A DNA stretch of 64,000 bases from Arthrobacter sp. MA-N2 (GCF_000517125.1 NZ_KI912155.1:1238080-1302079); one strand, 5' to 3'. Positions 52,488-61,709 are shown, counted from the stretch's first letter. Numbers and translations: made by a program. The notes: generated from the sequence alone by a model not told the origin.

Positions 52488-53777
52488 ATGCCAGCTATCG
52501 TGATCGTCGGAGCCCAGTGGGGCGACGAAGGCAAAGGCAAAGCAACTGATCTGCTCGGTGGCCGCGTTGACTACGTGGTCAAGCCCAACGGCGGCAACAA
52601 TGCCGGGCACACCGTCGTCGTCGGCGGTGAGAAGTACGAGCTCAAGCTCCTTCCTGCCGGCATTTTGAGCCCGAACGCAATTCCGATCATCGGCAATGGC
52701 TGTGTGGTGAACCTCGAGGCGCTGTTCCAGGAGATCGACGGACTGGAAGCCCGCGGCGCGGACACGTCCCGCTTGCGCGTCTCAGCCAATGCCCACCTCG
52801 TGGCGCCGTACCACCAGGTGCTGGACAAGGTCACGGAGCGTTTCCTCGGCAGCCGTGCCATCGGCACCACAGGCCGGGGAATTGGACCTGCATACATGGA
52901 CAAAGTGGCCCGTTTGGGCATCCGTGTCCAGGACGTCTTCGACGAATCGATCCTCCGTCAGAAAGTGGAAGGCTCGCTGCGTCAAAAGAACGAGCTCCTG
53001 GTCAAGGTCTACAACCGCCGCAGCGTGGTGGTGGAAGAGATCATGGAGTATTTCCTGTCCTTCGCCGAACGCCTCCGGCCGCTGGTCATCGACAGCACAC
53101 TTGTCCTCAACAACGCACTGGACGAGGGCAAAGTGGTCCTCATGGAAGGCGGCCAGGCCACGTTCCTGGACGTCGACCACGGCACGTACCCCTTTGTCAC
53201 TTCCTCCAACCCGACGGCCGGCGGGGCATCGGTTGGCTCGGGTATCGGCCCCACCCGGATCTCGCGATCCATCGGCATCATCAAGGCCTACACCACCCGC
53301 GTTGGCGCCGGTCCGTTCCCCACGGAGCTCTTTGACGAGATGGGCATGTACCTGCAGAAGACCGGTGGCGAGTTCGGCGTGAACACGGGCCGTCCACGCC
53401 GCTGCGGTTGGTACGACGCCGTCCTGGCCCGTGCGGCCTCCCGCGTCAATGGATTCACGGACTACTTCGTCACGAAGCTGGACGTGCTCACCGGTATCGC
53501 GCAGATCCCGGTTTGCGTGGCCTACGACGTCGACGGCGTTCGTCACGACGAAATGCCCATGACCCAGACCGAGTTCCACCACGCAGTGCCGATCTTCGAG
53601 TACTTCGACGGCTGGACCGAGGACATCACCGGCGCCAAGAGGCTCGAAGACCTCCCCGAGAACGCCCGCAGATACGTGCTGGCCCTCGAGAAGCTGTCCG
53701 GCACGCGTTTCTCCGCGATCGGCGTCGGCCCGGACCGGGACCAGACGATCGTGGTGCATGACCTCATCGAGGACTAA
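52488..53777 (+). CDS. purA: Adenylosuccinate synthetase
   Basis: 429 residues, the usual length. The GTP-binding start [77 protein letters not shown] and [12 protein letters not shown] are diagnostic. Makes adenylosuccinate from IMP, aspartate and GTP. ATG 52488 with a strong ribosome site; upstream in-frame codons from 52425 have none. Confidence 0.96.
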   Translation: MPAIVIVGAQWGDEGKGKATDLLGGRVDYVVKPNGGNNAGHTVVVGGEKYELKLLPAGILSPNAIPIIGNGCVVNLEALFQEIDGLEARGADTSRLRVSANAHLVAPYHQVLDKVTERFLGSRAIGTTGRGIGPAYMDKVARLGIRVQDVFDESILRQKVEGSLRQKNELLVKVYNRRSVVVEEIMEYFLSFAERLRPLVIDSTLVLNNALDEGKVVLMEGGQATFLDVDHGTYPFVTSSNPTAGGASVGSGIGPTRISRSIGIIKAYTTRVGAGPFPTELFDEMGMYLQKTGGEFGVNTGRPRRCGWYDAVLARAASRVNGFTDYFVTKLDVLTGIAQIPVCVAYDVDGVRHDEMPMTQTEFHHAVPIFEYFDGWTEDITGAKRLEDLPENARRYVLALEKLSGTRFSAIGVGPDRDQTIVVHDLIED

Positions 53778-53793
53778 TCACCAAAGCTGAATC

Positions 53794-53840
53794 ACGACGA
53801 CGGCGGGTTGCCCTTTCAAGGGCGGCCCGCCGTCGTCGTT
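53794..53840 (+). terminator. Terminator of purA
   Basis: The stem ACGACGACGGCGGG pairs with CCCGCCGTCGTCGT, with a second CCCTT/AAGGG stem inside the loop, and ends in TTTCC. It lies 16 bases after the purA stop. Stem core shared with the other GACGGCGG terminators. Confidence 0.85.
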
Positions 53841-53932
53841 TCCTCGCCACGCATCGGCGGAAAACAGGAGTGAAAAAAACTTTTGGAATCCGCGTAACCC
53901 TTGGGGATGCCCCGTCGATTACCTCTATGAAA

Positions 53933-53979
53933 GGCCGAGCTGAAATTTGTCCCCCATCAGGTTTTAGCTCGGCCCTTTT
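53933..53979 (+). terminator. Orphan terminator upstream of the sigma factor gene
   Basis: GGCCGAGCTGAAA (53933-53945) pairs with TTTTAGCTCGGCC (53962-53974), followed by CTTTTT. Strong rho-independent form on the + strand, but the preceding purA already has its own terminator. A possible sigma-type promoter (GTAACC near 53895, CGTCGATTA near 53912) lies about 20 bases upstream, so it may end a very short transcript or attenuate the sigma gene. Confidence 0.75.
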
Positions 53980-54138
53980 TCATGTCTGAAGGGTTTCGTG
54001 GATGTACAAAGTCCGGGAGAGGCAAAACTCCGGAACGAATTGCCGGTCCTTGGGGTTCATGGGAACACCGGTTAGGCTAGCTGACGTTGCCCGGCGCTGC
54101 GGCGATTCGGCAGCAGGATCTCGCTTGAATCCGGACCT

Positions 54139-54720
54139 GTGTTCCCCAACGAAAGCCACGCTTCTGTGACCGACGCCTTGACCGATGCAGCCTTGCGCGA
54201 CCTCCAGGGCCGGGAAGCTGAGCTGTTCACAGCCGTATACCAGGCCTTCGCAGGCCAAGTGCTCGGCTACCTGACGGCCAAGGGAGCCTCGGACCCGGAA
54301 GCAGTTACCCAAGAGGTTTTTCTTGCCGTCCTGCCTCGTCTTGAAACGATCACCGGCGGCGTCAGCGGCCTGCGGACTTTCGTATTTTCGGTAGCCCACG
54401 CACGGATGGTGGATGATCATCGTCGGCAAAGCAGGGCGCCGGAACTGCGTGAGTTTGAACCTGAGCGGGACCCGCGTCAGTCGAATTCGGCGGAAGCCGA
54501 AGCGATGGACCGCGTAGCGTACGGCGAAGTCGGGGCGCTGCTGGATCTCCTTCGGGAGGATCAGCGGGAAGTCTTGTCGCTTCGCATCGTTGCCGGTCTG
54601 ACAGTGGACCATGTAGCCGAAATCATGGGGAAAAGCCAAGGCGCGGTCAAGCAACTGCAGCGCCGGGCATTGAATACACTCCGCGAGCACTCGGTAGTAA
54701 AGGAATACATAGCCCCATGA
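54139..54720 (+). CDS. ECF-type RNA polymerase sigma factor
   Basis: 193 residues. Sigma region 2: AVYQAFAGQVLGYLTAKGAS, with the -10-binding patch LPRLETITGGVSGLRTFVFS and VAHARMVDDHRR. Region 4: LREDQREVLSLRIVAGLTVDHVAEIMGKSQGAVKQLQRRAL, the -35-binding helix-turn-helix. Directs transcription of a stress regulon. The start is uncertain: GTG 54139 gives ten more residues than GTG 54169, and neither has a strong ribosome site. It overlaps the next gene by four bases, the usual link with an anti-sigma partner. Confidence 0.87.
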   Translation: MFPNESHASVTDALTDAALRDLQGREAELFTAVYQAFAGQVLGYLTAKGASDPEAVTQEVFLAVLPRLETITGGVSGLRTFVFSVAHARMVDDHRRQSRAPELREFEPERDPRQSNSAEAEAMDRVAYGEVGALLDLLREDQREVLSLRIVAGLTVDHVAEIMGKSQGAVKQLQRRALNTLREHSVVKEYIAP

Positions 54721-55586
54721 GGCGTCGGGATTGCAAGGACATTGACCGCGATGCGATCATCCATGAACTCCTGCTCGAGGCTGAGCTGACGGACGCCTCC
54801 GAACTCAGGGAGTCCTTGACGGCGCTGGAGTCCTTCGCGTCGATGCCGGCACCGGCCCCCGGGCCCGCACTCGCTGCGATGTTGTCGGGCTCGGCCGCCG
54901 ATGGCATGGCAGGCGCCGATGCAGGAATCGGCATGGACGCGCTCACCGGCAACCCTGCAGTCGATCTTCGCGGCGAGGAGCTCCGCAAGCGGCGTCAGCT
55001 GCGCAAAAACCGCCCTGCCGTCATTGGCGCTACCGTGGCGACAGCCATGGCCTTGGGTGTTGGCGGCGTTGCGGCCTCGAGTGCCGGATTTAGCGAGGGC
55101 ACCCCCGACTTCATACAGGCGCTGATCCCCGGCTGGGTGGGTTGGACCACCGCTCCGCCGTCGTCGACACCTCCCACCTCCTCCAACCACTCCCCGGAGG
55201 GCACGACGCACCCGGCTCCGGTCGATGTGCCGGCGGGAACCCCGGCGGCAGGGGTTGACGCCGCCGAGCCTTCGGGAGGTCCGGTGACGCCCGCTCCGGA
55301 GAACACGGCCGAGGCAGAGGAGGAAGCAGTAGCGCCAGCGGCTCTCCCCACACCTGCCGCCCAGCCGGCCGGGAGGCAGCCCGTAGAGCCCAAGGCCGCG
55401 CACGCCGGGCCGACCATCGATTCGCGGGGCATCCTCCCGCTGCCCAAAACTGCCATCCCCTCTACGGGGACCGTTCAGGACCTCCAAGACGGGGTGCAGC
55501 AAGCCGTGCAAAGCGGCCAGAACGACGGGTCCCTGAAGCCTCCCGGAGCTTCGTTGCGATGGCTCCTTGGTCTGTTATCCCGCTAG
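54717..55586 (+). CDS. Putative anti-sigma-like membrane protein (Pro/Ala-rich exterior)
   Basis: 289 residues. A cytosolic N-terminal part (1-100) contains the helical segment HELLLEAELTDASELRESLTALES and a basic stretch RKRRQLRKNRPA. One membrane helix (AVIGATVATAMALGVGGVAASS) follows, then about 160 residues of Pro/Ala/Thr/Ser-rich sequence outside the membrane. The ATGA overlap with the sigma gene suggests the two act together, the N-terminus holding the sigma. No zinc anti-sigma motif (HxxxCxxC) is present, so the role rests on context and topology. Confidence 0.55.
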   Translation: MRRRDCKDIDRDAIIHELLLEAELTDASELRESLTALESFASMPAPAPGPALAAMLSGSAADGMAGADAGIGMDALTGNPAVDLRGEELRKRRQLRKNRPAVIGATVATAMALGVGGVAASSAGFSEGTPDFIQALIPGWVGWTTAPPSSTPPTSSNHSPEGTTHPAPVDVPAGTPAAGVDAAEPSGGPVTPAPENTAEAEEEAVAPAALPTPAAQPAGRQPVEPKAAHAGPTIDSRGILPLPKTAIPSTGTVQDLQDGVQQAVQSGQNDGSLKPPGASLRWLLGLLSR

Positions 55587-55598
55587 TAGGCTTGACTT

Positions 55599-56024
55599 AT
55601 GGCACACGTCAACGATCCGGCTGTCATCGACCGGCTGATGCGCACAAAAGGCCGCTGGGCAATCGTAGGACTCAGCACGAATGAGTGGCGCTCGGCGTTC
55701 GAAGTAGCCCTCTACATTCGTGACACGATGGGCATGGAGATCATCCCGATCAACAGAAAAGGCGAGGACGTCCACGGCGAAACCGGCTACAAGTTCCTTG
55801 CCGACGTGCCCCTCGAGAAGCGGCCCATCGACGTCGTCGACTGTTTTGTGAACTCCTCGCGCGTTGGCGCCGTTGTGGACGAAGCGATTGCCACGGGAGC
55901 GAAAGCCGTGTGGCTCCAGCTCGGAGTGATTGACGAGGACGCGGCCCAGCGGGCCAAAGCAGCGGGCCTGGACGTGGTCATGAACGCTTGTCCGGCGCAG
56001 GTGGGCTGGCGGATCGGCATCTAG
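55599..56024 (+). CDS. CoA-binding domain protein (YccU type)
   Basis: 141 residues, one Rossmann-like CoA-binding domain: WAIVGLSTNEWRSAFEVALY, IPINRKGEDVHGETGYKFLADV, IDVVDCFVNSSRVGAVVDEA and KAVWLQLGVIDEDAAQRAKAAG. Cytosolic. The domain resembles succinyl-CoA synthetase alpha but lacks the catalytic His-containing half, so a binding or regulatory role is likely. ATG 55599, 12 bases after the previous stop. Confidence 0.85.
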   Translation: MAHVNDPAVIDRLMRTKGRWAIVGLSTNEWRSAFEVALYIRDTMGMEIIPINRKGEDVHGETGYKFLADVPLEKRPIDVVDCFVNSSRVGAVVDEAIATGAKAVWLQLGVIDEDAAQRAKAAGLDVVMNACPAQVGWRIGI

Positions 56025-56134
56025 CCTGAGGGGGCGGACGAGCCAGGACGGCGCGTCCGGATAGCATCACTTTCTGTTAACCGGTCGCTAGTACAGTCCG
56101 GGGGCAAGCACCCGACTGACAGACCAGGGAACAC

Positions 56135-56971
56135 ATGTGCGATGACCACCACTCCACGGCTAGTAGACGCACCGCACTCGGTTTACTCGGGGCGTCCCTT
56201 GTGGCCGGGCTGGGGGCATGCGCAGCTCCCGGAGGCCCCCTGGCAGAAAGCTCGACGGCGGCGCCCGGCACTGCGGGACCGTCGTCGTCCGCAAGCGCCC
56301 CAATAAGCCCTACGCCGAGTCTCGCGCCACCTCAGCGGCTTCGGCGCTCCTTTGTCCCGGACTTTCAGCTGCCACCCATCCAAAACGGGCTGGCCCCGGT
56401 GATCACCAAGATCCCCACCAAACATCCCGTAGTGTTCCTGACGATCGACGACGGACTGGTCAAGTCTCCGGAAAGCGTCCGGCTCCTCGCGGAGAACGAC
56501 TACCCGGCCACACTGTTCCTGACGCGCGACACTGTCCGCGACAACCCAGCGTTCTTCAAGGCGTTCATGGCGCAGGGCAGCCTGGTCGAAAACCATACGG
56601 TCAGCCACAACGTCAACATGACTAGCCAATGGGGCTACCAGAGGCAATTGGACGACATTGCAGGGATGCAGGACTTCGCTGTCCAGCAGTACGGCCGCAA
56701 GCCCACCCTGTTCCGGCCGCCTGGGGGCGCCTATTCGATCGCCATGAGGCAAGCCGTCGCCGCCGCCGGCCTGAAGGCAATCGTTACGTGGGAGGCGAAG
56801 GCAAACGCCGGACAGATGGACTACCAATACGGCAACTCGCTGCGGCCCGGCGACATCGTCCTGATGCACTTCCGCCCGGAATTCGCGGCTGATTTCGAGG
56901 CCTTCCGCTCCGCGCAAGTGGCCGCCGGCCTGGAAGTGGTGCTTCTGGAGGAGTTCCTAGGGGTTGAGTGA
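56135..56971 (+). CDS. Polysaccharide deacetylase (NodB/CE4) lipoprotein
   Basis: 278 residues. SRRTALGLLGASLVAGLGAC is a twin-arginine signal ending in a lipobox Cys, then a Ser/Pro linker to about residue 60. The CE4 domain begins VVFLTIDDGLVKSPE with the catalytic Asp pair, has the metal His pair in ENHTVSHNVNM, and the FRPPGGAYS loop. It removes N-acetyl (or similar) groups from surface glycan. Located near the sigma/anti-sigma pair, but not clearly in its operon. ATG 56135 with AGGGAAC upstream. Confidence 0.87.
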   Translation: MCDDHHSTASRRTALGLLGASLVAGLGACAAPGGPLAESSTAAPGTAGPSSSASAPISPTPSLAPPQRLRRSFVPDFQLPPIQNGLAPVITKIPTKHPVVFLTIDDGLVKSPESVRLLAENDYPATLFLTRDTVRDNPAFFKAFMAQGSLVENHTVSHNVNMTSQWGYQRQLDDIAGMQDFAVQQYGRKPTLFRPPGGAYSIAMRQAVAAAGLKAIVTWEAKANAGQMDYQYGNSLRPGDIVLMHFRPEFAADFEAFRSAQVAAGLEVVLLEEFLGVE

Positions 56972-57014
56972 GGCAGGCGCTCCGCCAAGCGCAGCGCTCC
57001 GCTAGTCTCGCTAC

Positions 57015-57416
57015 ATGGATGCTGCCTCACTCCGCCAAATCTGCCTGGGCTTTCCCGGGGCTTATGAAGATTTCCCGTTCGGTCCGGAAACCTCGGTTTT
57101 CAAAGTCCGTTCCACCGTGTCCGCGGGAGCCAAGCAGGGAGGCAAGATGTTCGCGGCCTCTGCCCTGGAGGAGCAGAACCTGGCGGTGAGCCTCAAATGT
57201 GATCCCACACTGGCGGTGCAATTGCGCACAGCCCATCCGGAAATCACCGGTGCCTGGCACATGAACAAGACCCATTGGAACGGGGTGCGCTTGGATGGCG
57301 CCCTGCCCGACGCCATGGTTCGGGACATGGTGGAGGACTCCTACGACCTGGTGGTTTCCTCGTTGAGCCGCAAGCAGCAGGAGCAGTTGGGGTGGGCTCG
57401 CCTCGCGAAGGGCTGA
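57015..57416 (+). CDS. MmcQ/YjbR family protein
   Basis: 133 residues. LRQICLGFPGAYEDFPFGPE at the start, VSLKCDPTLAVQLR, and the family motif GAWHMNKTHWNGVRLDGALP. YjbR fold (double-wing DNA-binding-like). No activity is known. ATG 57015. It stands between two unrelated small genes on the same strand. Confidence 0.85.
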   Translation: MDAASLRQICLGFPGAYEDFPFGPETSVFKVRSTVSAGAKQGGKMFAASALEEQNLAVSLKCDPTLAVQLRTAHPEITGAWHMNKTHWNGVRLDGALPDAMVRDMVEDSYDLVVSSLSRKQQEQLGWARLAKG

Positions 57417-57498
57417 CACGCGGAGCCACTACACTGCTTCGGCTAGATTGTGAGTGGACCGCCCCTTCCAACGCCTCGAAGCAATCAGGAGGAGCCAG

Positions 57499-58128
57499 AT
57501 GCTGGCACAGAAAACCCTTGATGAGCTGTGGAACTTTGGGGACCCCGCGCTGTCGGAAACCCGGTTCCGCGAAGCCATGACGGATCCTGGCTACGATGCC
57601 TTTGAACGCGCGGAGCTCGCCACCCAACTGGGTCGGGCCATCGGCCTGCAGGGCCGCTTCGAGGAAGCGGATGCGTTCCTTGACGGGATCGACGCCGAAG
57701 AGGAACCGACCATCGCGGTGCGGGTACTCCTGGAACGCGGGCGCTTGCTCAACTCGGCGGGGCATCCGGCCATGGCTGTTCCGCTCTTTGAGCAGGCCGC
57801 CGAGTTCGGAGACCTCCTGGGTGAAGATTTCCTCGCCGTGGACGCCCTTCATATGCTCGCCATCGCGGACTCCGGCCACCAGGAATCATGGACCCGCAGT
57901 GCTCTCGAGTATGCCTCTGCGGTCGAGGATCCCCGCACCAAACGGTGGATGGTTTCCTTGCACAACAACCTCGGTTGGGCACTGTACGACGACGGGCGGC
58001 GCACCGAAGCGATGGTGGAGTTCCAGCTCGCTGAGCAGTGGGCGGAACGCGTCGGAACCGAGCAACAACGGCAATGGGCGGGCGAAGCTATTGCCGAGTG
58101 TGCAAAATCCTTGAATTTACGGGGCTGA
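57499..58128 (+). CDS. Helical TPR-like protein
   Basis: 209 residues built of short paired helices, for example FERAELATQLGRAIGLQGRFEEADAFL-type units and SLHNNLGWALYDDGRRTEAM, the A/G/Y/A pattern of tetratricopeptide repeats, about four copies. Probably a protein-binding scaffold in the cytosol. I choose ATG 57499 since AGGAGG lies just upstream; a GTG at 57454 has no site. The function cannot be named. It precedes the NgcE-like operon, separated by 199 bases with a promoter region. Confidence 0.7.
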   Translation: MLAQKTLDELWNFGDPALSETRFREAMTDPGYDAFERAELATQLGRAIGLQGRFEEADAFLDGIDAEEEPTIAVRVLLERGRLLNSAGHPAMAVPLFEQAAEFGDLLGEDFLAVDALHMLAIADSGHQESWTRSALEYASAVEDPRTKRWMVSLHNNLGWALYDDGRRTEAMVEFQLAEQWAERVGTEQQRQWAGEAIAECAKSLNLRG

Positions 58129-58184
58129 AGGGCTTAAAAGCCGCTGCAGAACGCTTGGCAACACATCACATTTTTGACAAAAGT

Positions 58185-58220
58185 TGATTGAAACTGCCCT
58201 AAAATATTGCATTTCAATCA
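58185..58220. promoter_or_regulatory. Perfect inverted repeat around a -10-like box before the ngcE-like gene
   Basis: TGATTGAAA (58185-58193) and TTTCAATCA (58212-58220) are a perfect 9-bp pair separated by 18 bases. Between them lies TAAAAT (58200-58205), and TTGACA lies at 58174-58179 (20-base spacing, rather long). A regulator bound to the pair could block the promoter. No regulator gene is beside this importer. Confidence 0.5.
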
Positions 58221-58327
58221 TCCGTGGTGAAGTATGTCACACGAAGGGTGCGTCGCAGCGGCGGTGCCCGGACCGATCAACTGCCGGCCGCGACCGTCAG
58301 TACTACGAGCCTCTGGAGGGTTTTAGG

Positions 58328-59737
58328 ATGAACATTCAGCAGCAGTCCTTTGCACGCCGCGGTTTCCTCCGCGGCGCGCTTGCCGCGGCCGTGCTTGTGC
58401 CGTTAGCCGGCTCGATGGCCTCCTGCGCAGCCGATGGCGGCGGTGGAACCGCCGGTCCGACGGGGACCGTTTCAGATACCAATCCGTTCGGTATGGCAGA
58501 CAAATCCACCGTTGACGCCGTTATTTTCAAGGGTGGGTACGGAATCGACTATGTTGACTTCGCTGGCAAGGCCTTCGAAAACGCGCATTCGGGTTCCACA
58601 GCGAAGATTTCCCCTTCGACCGACATCGCACAGGAACTCCAGCCGCGATTCGTTGGAGGCAACCCACCAGACCTGATTGACAACTCCGGCGCCAAGGCAA
58701 TCGGCTTCAGCACCATCCTGGCCCAACTCGAAGACCTCACCAGCGTGGTCAATGCCAAGAACCTCGAAGGTAAAGTCATCAAGGACACCCTCTACGGGGG
58801 CGTCCTCGCCCCAGGTACTTTCGAGGGCAAACTCGCCGCCATGAACTACGTGCTGACCGTCTACGCGATGTGGTATTCCGACGCACTGCTCAAGGACAAC
58901 GGCTGGACCGTTCCGAAGACCTGGGACGAACTGTACGCACTCGGCGAGCAAGCCAAGGCCAAGGGCAAGTACTTGTTCGTTTGGGGCAAGGAAGCCGCCA
59001 CCTACTATCAGGAAATGGCAATCGCCTCGGCCATCAAGGAAGGCGGCCAGGATGTTCGCCTCGGACTCGAAAACCTGAAGGCTGACTGCTGGTCCCACCC
59101 GGCGCTCCAAAGTGTCTTTACTGCCTTGGAGAAGATCATCAAGGCCGGATACTTCAAACCAGGGGGCTCCGGAACCCAGTTCACCGCGGCACAGGCCCAG
59201 TGGAGCAATGCCCAGGAAGCGTTGTTCTACCCCTCCGGTTCGTGGATCGAAAACGAGATGAAGGACCAGACCAAGTCCGGCTTCCAGATGACGGGCGCAC
59301 CCGTCCCGTCCGTGACCACAAGTTCCAAACTGCCGTACACGTCATTGCACAGCGCGGCAGGCGAGCCCTTCGTGGTTCCATCGCAGGGCAAGAACGTGCC
59401 TGGCGGCAAGGAATTGCTTCGCGTCATGCTGTCCAAGGATGCTGCCACCAACTTCGCCAAGACCAAGCTCGCTCCCACCATCGTCAAGGACACGGTTCCT
59501 GCCGATGGCTTCGGCTCCACGGCCCTGGTGTCCCAGACCAAGCTGCTCAGCGACGCAGGCGACAATATCTACACTTGGAACTTCATCGACCTTTACGGCA
59601 CCAATAAGGACCAGCTGGTTGTGTGGAACACGTTCCTCGATGGAAAGTCGGACGTCGCCACTTTGACCTCGAATCTGCAGGAAATTACCGACAAAATCCG
59701 CAACGACAGCTCGGTCAAGAAGATTGAAGTGAAGTGA
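58328..59737 (+). CDS. ngcE: NgcE-like carbohydrate ABC importer, solute-binding lipoprotein
   Basis: 469 residues. Tat lipoprotein signal ARRGFLRGALAAAVLVPLAG ending at MASC. The protein then shows the NgcE-type layout: KISPSTDIAQELQPRFVGGN, PPDLIDNSGAKAIG, the hinge YSDALLKDNGWTVPKTWDEL and EALFYPSGSWIENEM. NgcE relatives bind N-acetylglucosamine or chitobiose. ATG 58328 has GAGGGTTTT nearby (spaced site). With the two permeases it forms a three-gene importer; the ligand is inferred. Confidence 0.82.
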   Translation: MNIQQQSFARRGFLRGALAAAVLVPLAGSMASCAADGGGGTAGPTGTVSDTNPFGMADKSTVDAVIFKGGYGIDYVDFAGKAFENAHSGSTAKISPSTDIAQELQPRFVGGNPPDLIDNSGAKAIGFSTILAQLEDLTSVVNAKNLEGKVIKDTLYGGVLAPGTFEGKLAAMNYVLTVYAMWYSDALLKDNGWTVPKTWDELYALGEQAKAKGKYLFVWGKEAATYYQEMAIASAIKEGGQDVRLGLENLKADCWSHPALQSVFTALEKIIKAGYFKPGGSGTQFTAAQAQWSNAQEALFYPSGSWIENEMKDQTKSGFQMTGAPVPSVTTSSKLPYTSLHSAAGEPFVVPSQGKNVPGGKELLRVMLSKDAATNFAKTKLAPTIVKDTVPADGFGSTALVSQTKLLSDAGDNIYTWNFIDLYGTNKDQLVVWNTFLDGKSDVATLTSNLQEITDKIRNDSSVKKIEVK

Positions 59738-60762
59738 CTTCAGTGAAAACAAAAACGCTCCCGATGGGCGGCGGCGGCGCGTCCGCCGTCGTCGTTCCGG
59801 ACGCAACACCACCCGTCTACAAGAGACGGCGCAAGCCCCTAACATTCGACAAGGTGAGTTTCTTCGTTGTCTTCCTTGGCTTGCCGCTGGCGATCTACCT
59901 CCTTTTTGTCATCTGGCCTTTCATCCAGGCTTTCGGCTACTCCCTGACAGACTGGTCGGGATTCTCACCCAAGCAAAACTTCATTGGCCTTGAGAATTAC
60001 CAGAAGCTCTTCACGGATGACATTTTCATGAAGGCCATGGGGAACAACATCCTGCTGGTCATCTTCCTGCCCATCATCACGATCATTCTCAGCCTTGTCC
60101 TGGCAACCTTGGTGACGGTGGGTGGCAGCAGCAGGGGTCAGATCAAGGGCTTGCGCAATTCCAGCTTCTACCGGGTTGTCTCGTTCTTCCCCTATACGAT
60201 TCCGGCAATTGCCATCGGCATCATGTGGGGCCAGATCTATGATCCTTCCGGAGGCCTGCTGAATGGCATCCTGACCTCCTTGGGGCTCGAACAGTTCAAG
60301 TCATTCGCCTGGCTCGGCGACAAGAGCACCGCCATGATCGCCACGATGTTCGTCATTGTGTGGGGCTTTATCGGCTTCTACATGGTGCTCTTCGTAGCGG
60401 GCATCAAGGGCATCCCGGCAGAGCTGTTCGAGGCCGCCAGGATTGACGGAGCGGGGCGTTTCCGCACTGCCGTCTCCATCACCATCCCGTTGATCCGCGA
60501 CAACATCCAGACCGCCTACATCTATATGGGCATTTTGGCGCTCGACGCGTTCGTCTACATGGCCGCCTTGAACTCCGGCGGCGGGCCGGACAACTCCACC
60601 CTGGTGATGTCCCAGCAGCTCTTTTTCACCGCTTTCACCAAGGGGCAGTTCGGCCTGGCCAGCGCTATGGGCGTTGTCTTGGCCGTAGCAACCCTGATTT
60701 TTTCCGGGCTCGTGTTCCTGGTCAACAGGCTCACCGGCGGCGACAAGGATGTGTCCCTCTGA
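59734..60762 (+). CDS. ngcF: NgcF-like carbohydrate importer permease 1
   Basis: 342 residues. An N-terminal basic region with RRRKPLTFDK is followed by six membrane segments, starting VFLGLPLAIYLLFVIWPFIQ. The EAA loop reads ELFEAARIDGAGRFRTAVSI. GGGPDNSTLVMSQQLFF is typical of the MalF type. GTG 59734 overlaps the ngcE-like stop (GTGA); GTG 59743 is an alternative. ATGA overlap with the next gene. Confidence 0.85.
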   Translation: MTSVKTKTLPMGGGGASAVVVPDATPPVYKRRRKPLTFDKVSFFVVFLGLPLAIYLLFVIWPFIQAFGYSLTDWSGFSPKQNFIGLENYQKLFTDDIFMKAMGNNILLVIFLPIITIILSLVLATLVTVGGSSRGQIKGLRNSSFYRVVSFFPYTIPAIAIGIMWGQIYDPSGGLLNGILTSLGLEQFKSFAWLGDKSTAMIATMFVIVWGFIGFYMVLFVAGIKGIPAELFEAARIDGAGRFRTAVSITIPLIRDNIQTAYIYMGILALDAFVYMAALNSGGGPDNSTLVMSQQLFFTAFTKGQFGLASAMGVVLAVATLIFSGLVFLVNRLTGGDKDVSL

Positions 60763-61655
60763 TGACTACCAAAATTGCCAGCCAGGAAATGAAGTCCCTG
60801 CATTTCAACCCCCGCAAGCCGGTCGCCACCACCGGAGATAAAGTGGTGGGCGCCGTTTCGCACACGGCGCTGAGCATCTGGTCGCTCATCGTGATCCTGC
60901 CATTGCTGTGGACTTTCATGTCCTCCTTCAAGACGTCCAGCGAGATCTTCGCCTCGCCGTTTGCCTTGCCCTCCCAGTGGCGCTTCGACAATTACGTCCG
61001 GGCGTGGACAGAAGCCGGAATCGGCAGTTACTTCCTCAACTCCGTGATCGTTGTGGGTTCCGCCTTGGTAATCGTCATGGTGCTTGGCTCCATGTGCGCC
61101 TATGTCCTTGCGCGCTATGTCTTCTTCGGCAGCAAGGCCATCTACTACCTCATGCTTGCCGGGCTCACCTTCCCGATCTTCCTCGCCATGGTGCCGTTGT
61201 TCTTCGTCATGCGGAACCTCGGGTTGTTGAACACTTTGCCGGGCCTCATCCTGGTGTATGTCGGCTTCGCGCTTCCGTTCACCGTCTTCTTCCTGTTCTC
61301 CTTCTTCAAGTCGCTTTCCCACGAAATTACCGAGGCGGCTTCCTTGGACGGAGCAGGGGAGTGGCGGACCTTCTTCCAAATCATGTTGCCGATGGCCAAG
61401 CCGGGACTCGCGTCCGTGGCGATCTTCAACTTCCTGGGCCTGTGGAACCAATTCCTGATTCCGGTGGCGATCAATGCGGCCGGCCCCCGAGTACTATCCC
61501 AGGGCCTGGCCGCCTTCGCCGGCCAGATGGGCTACGCAGTGGACTTCGGCGCCTTGTTCGCGGCCGTCACGGTCACCGTGGTCCCGGTTCTCATCGTGTA
61601 CATCATCTTCCAGCGCCAGTTGCAAGGTTCGGTATCTCAGGGCACCTCCAAATAG
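60762..61655 (+). CDS. ngcG: NgcG-like carbohydrate importer permease 2
   Basis: 297 residues, MalG type. First membrane segment ALSIWSLIVILPLLWTFMSS, then WRFDNYVRAWTEAGIGSYFLNS. The EAA loop reads EITEAASLDGAGEWRTFFQI. It ends QRQLQGSVSQGTSK. ATG 60762 overlaps the previous stop. No ATPase gene follows; the next gene is on the other strand after a hairpin. Confidence 0.85.
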   Translation: MTTKIASQEMKSLHFNPRKPVATTGDKVVGAVSHTALSIWSLIVILPLLWTFMSSFKTSSEIFASPFALPSQWRFDNYVRAWTEAGIGSYFLNSVIVVGSALVIVMVLGSMCAYVLARYVFFGSKAIYYLMLAGLTFPIFLAMVPLFFVMRNLGLLNTLPGLILVYVGFALPFTVFFLFSFFKSLSHEITEAASLDGAGEWRTFFQIMLPMAKPGLASVAIFNFLGLWNQFLIPVAINAAGPRVLSQGLAAFAGQMGYAVDFGALFAAVTVTVVPVLIVYIIFQRQLQGSVSQGTSK

Positions 61656-61679
61656 CACAACTTAGCTAAATAGATGCCC

Positions 61680-61709
61680 GACGGCGGTTCTCCCTTGCGT
61701 GCCGCCGTC
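61680..61709. terminator. Terminator between ngcG-like and DUF1206 genes
   Basis: The stem GACGGCGG (61680-61687) and CCGCCGTC (61702-61709) encloses 14 bases. The hairpin overlaps the first bases of the DUF1206 stop codon. Another member of the GACGGCGG family; convergent genes share it. Confidence 0.6.

Noticed and set aside
58174..58205. TTGACA and TAAAAT as a standard promoter pair before the NgcE-like gene
   Set aside because: The spacing is 20 bases, too long for a confident sigma-70 call; kept only as part of the operator note.
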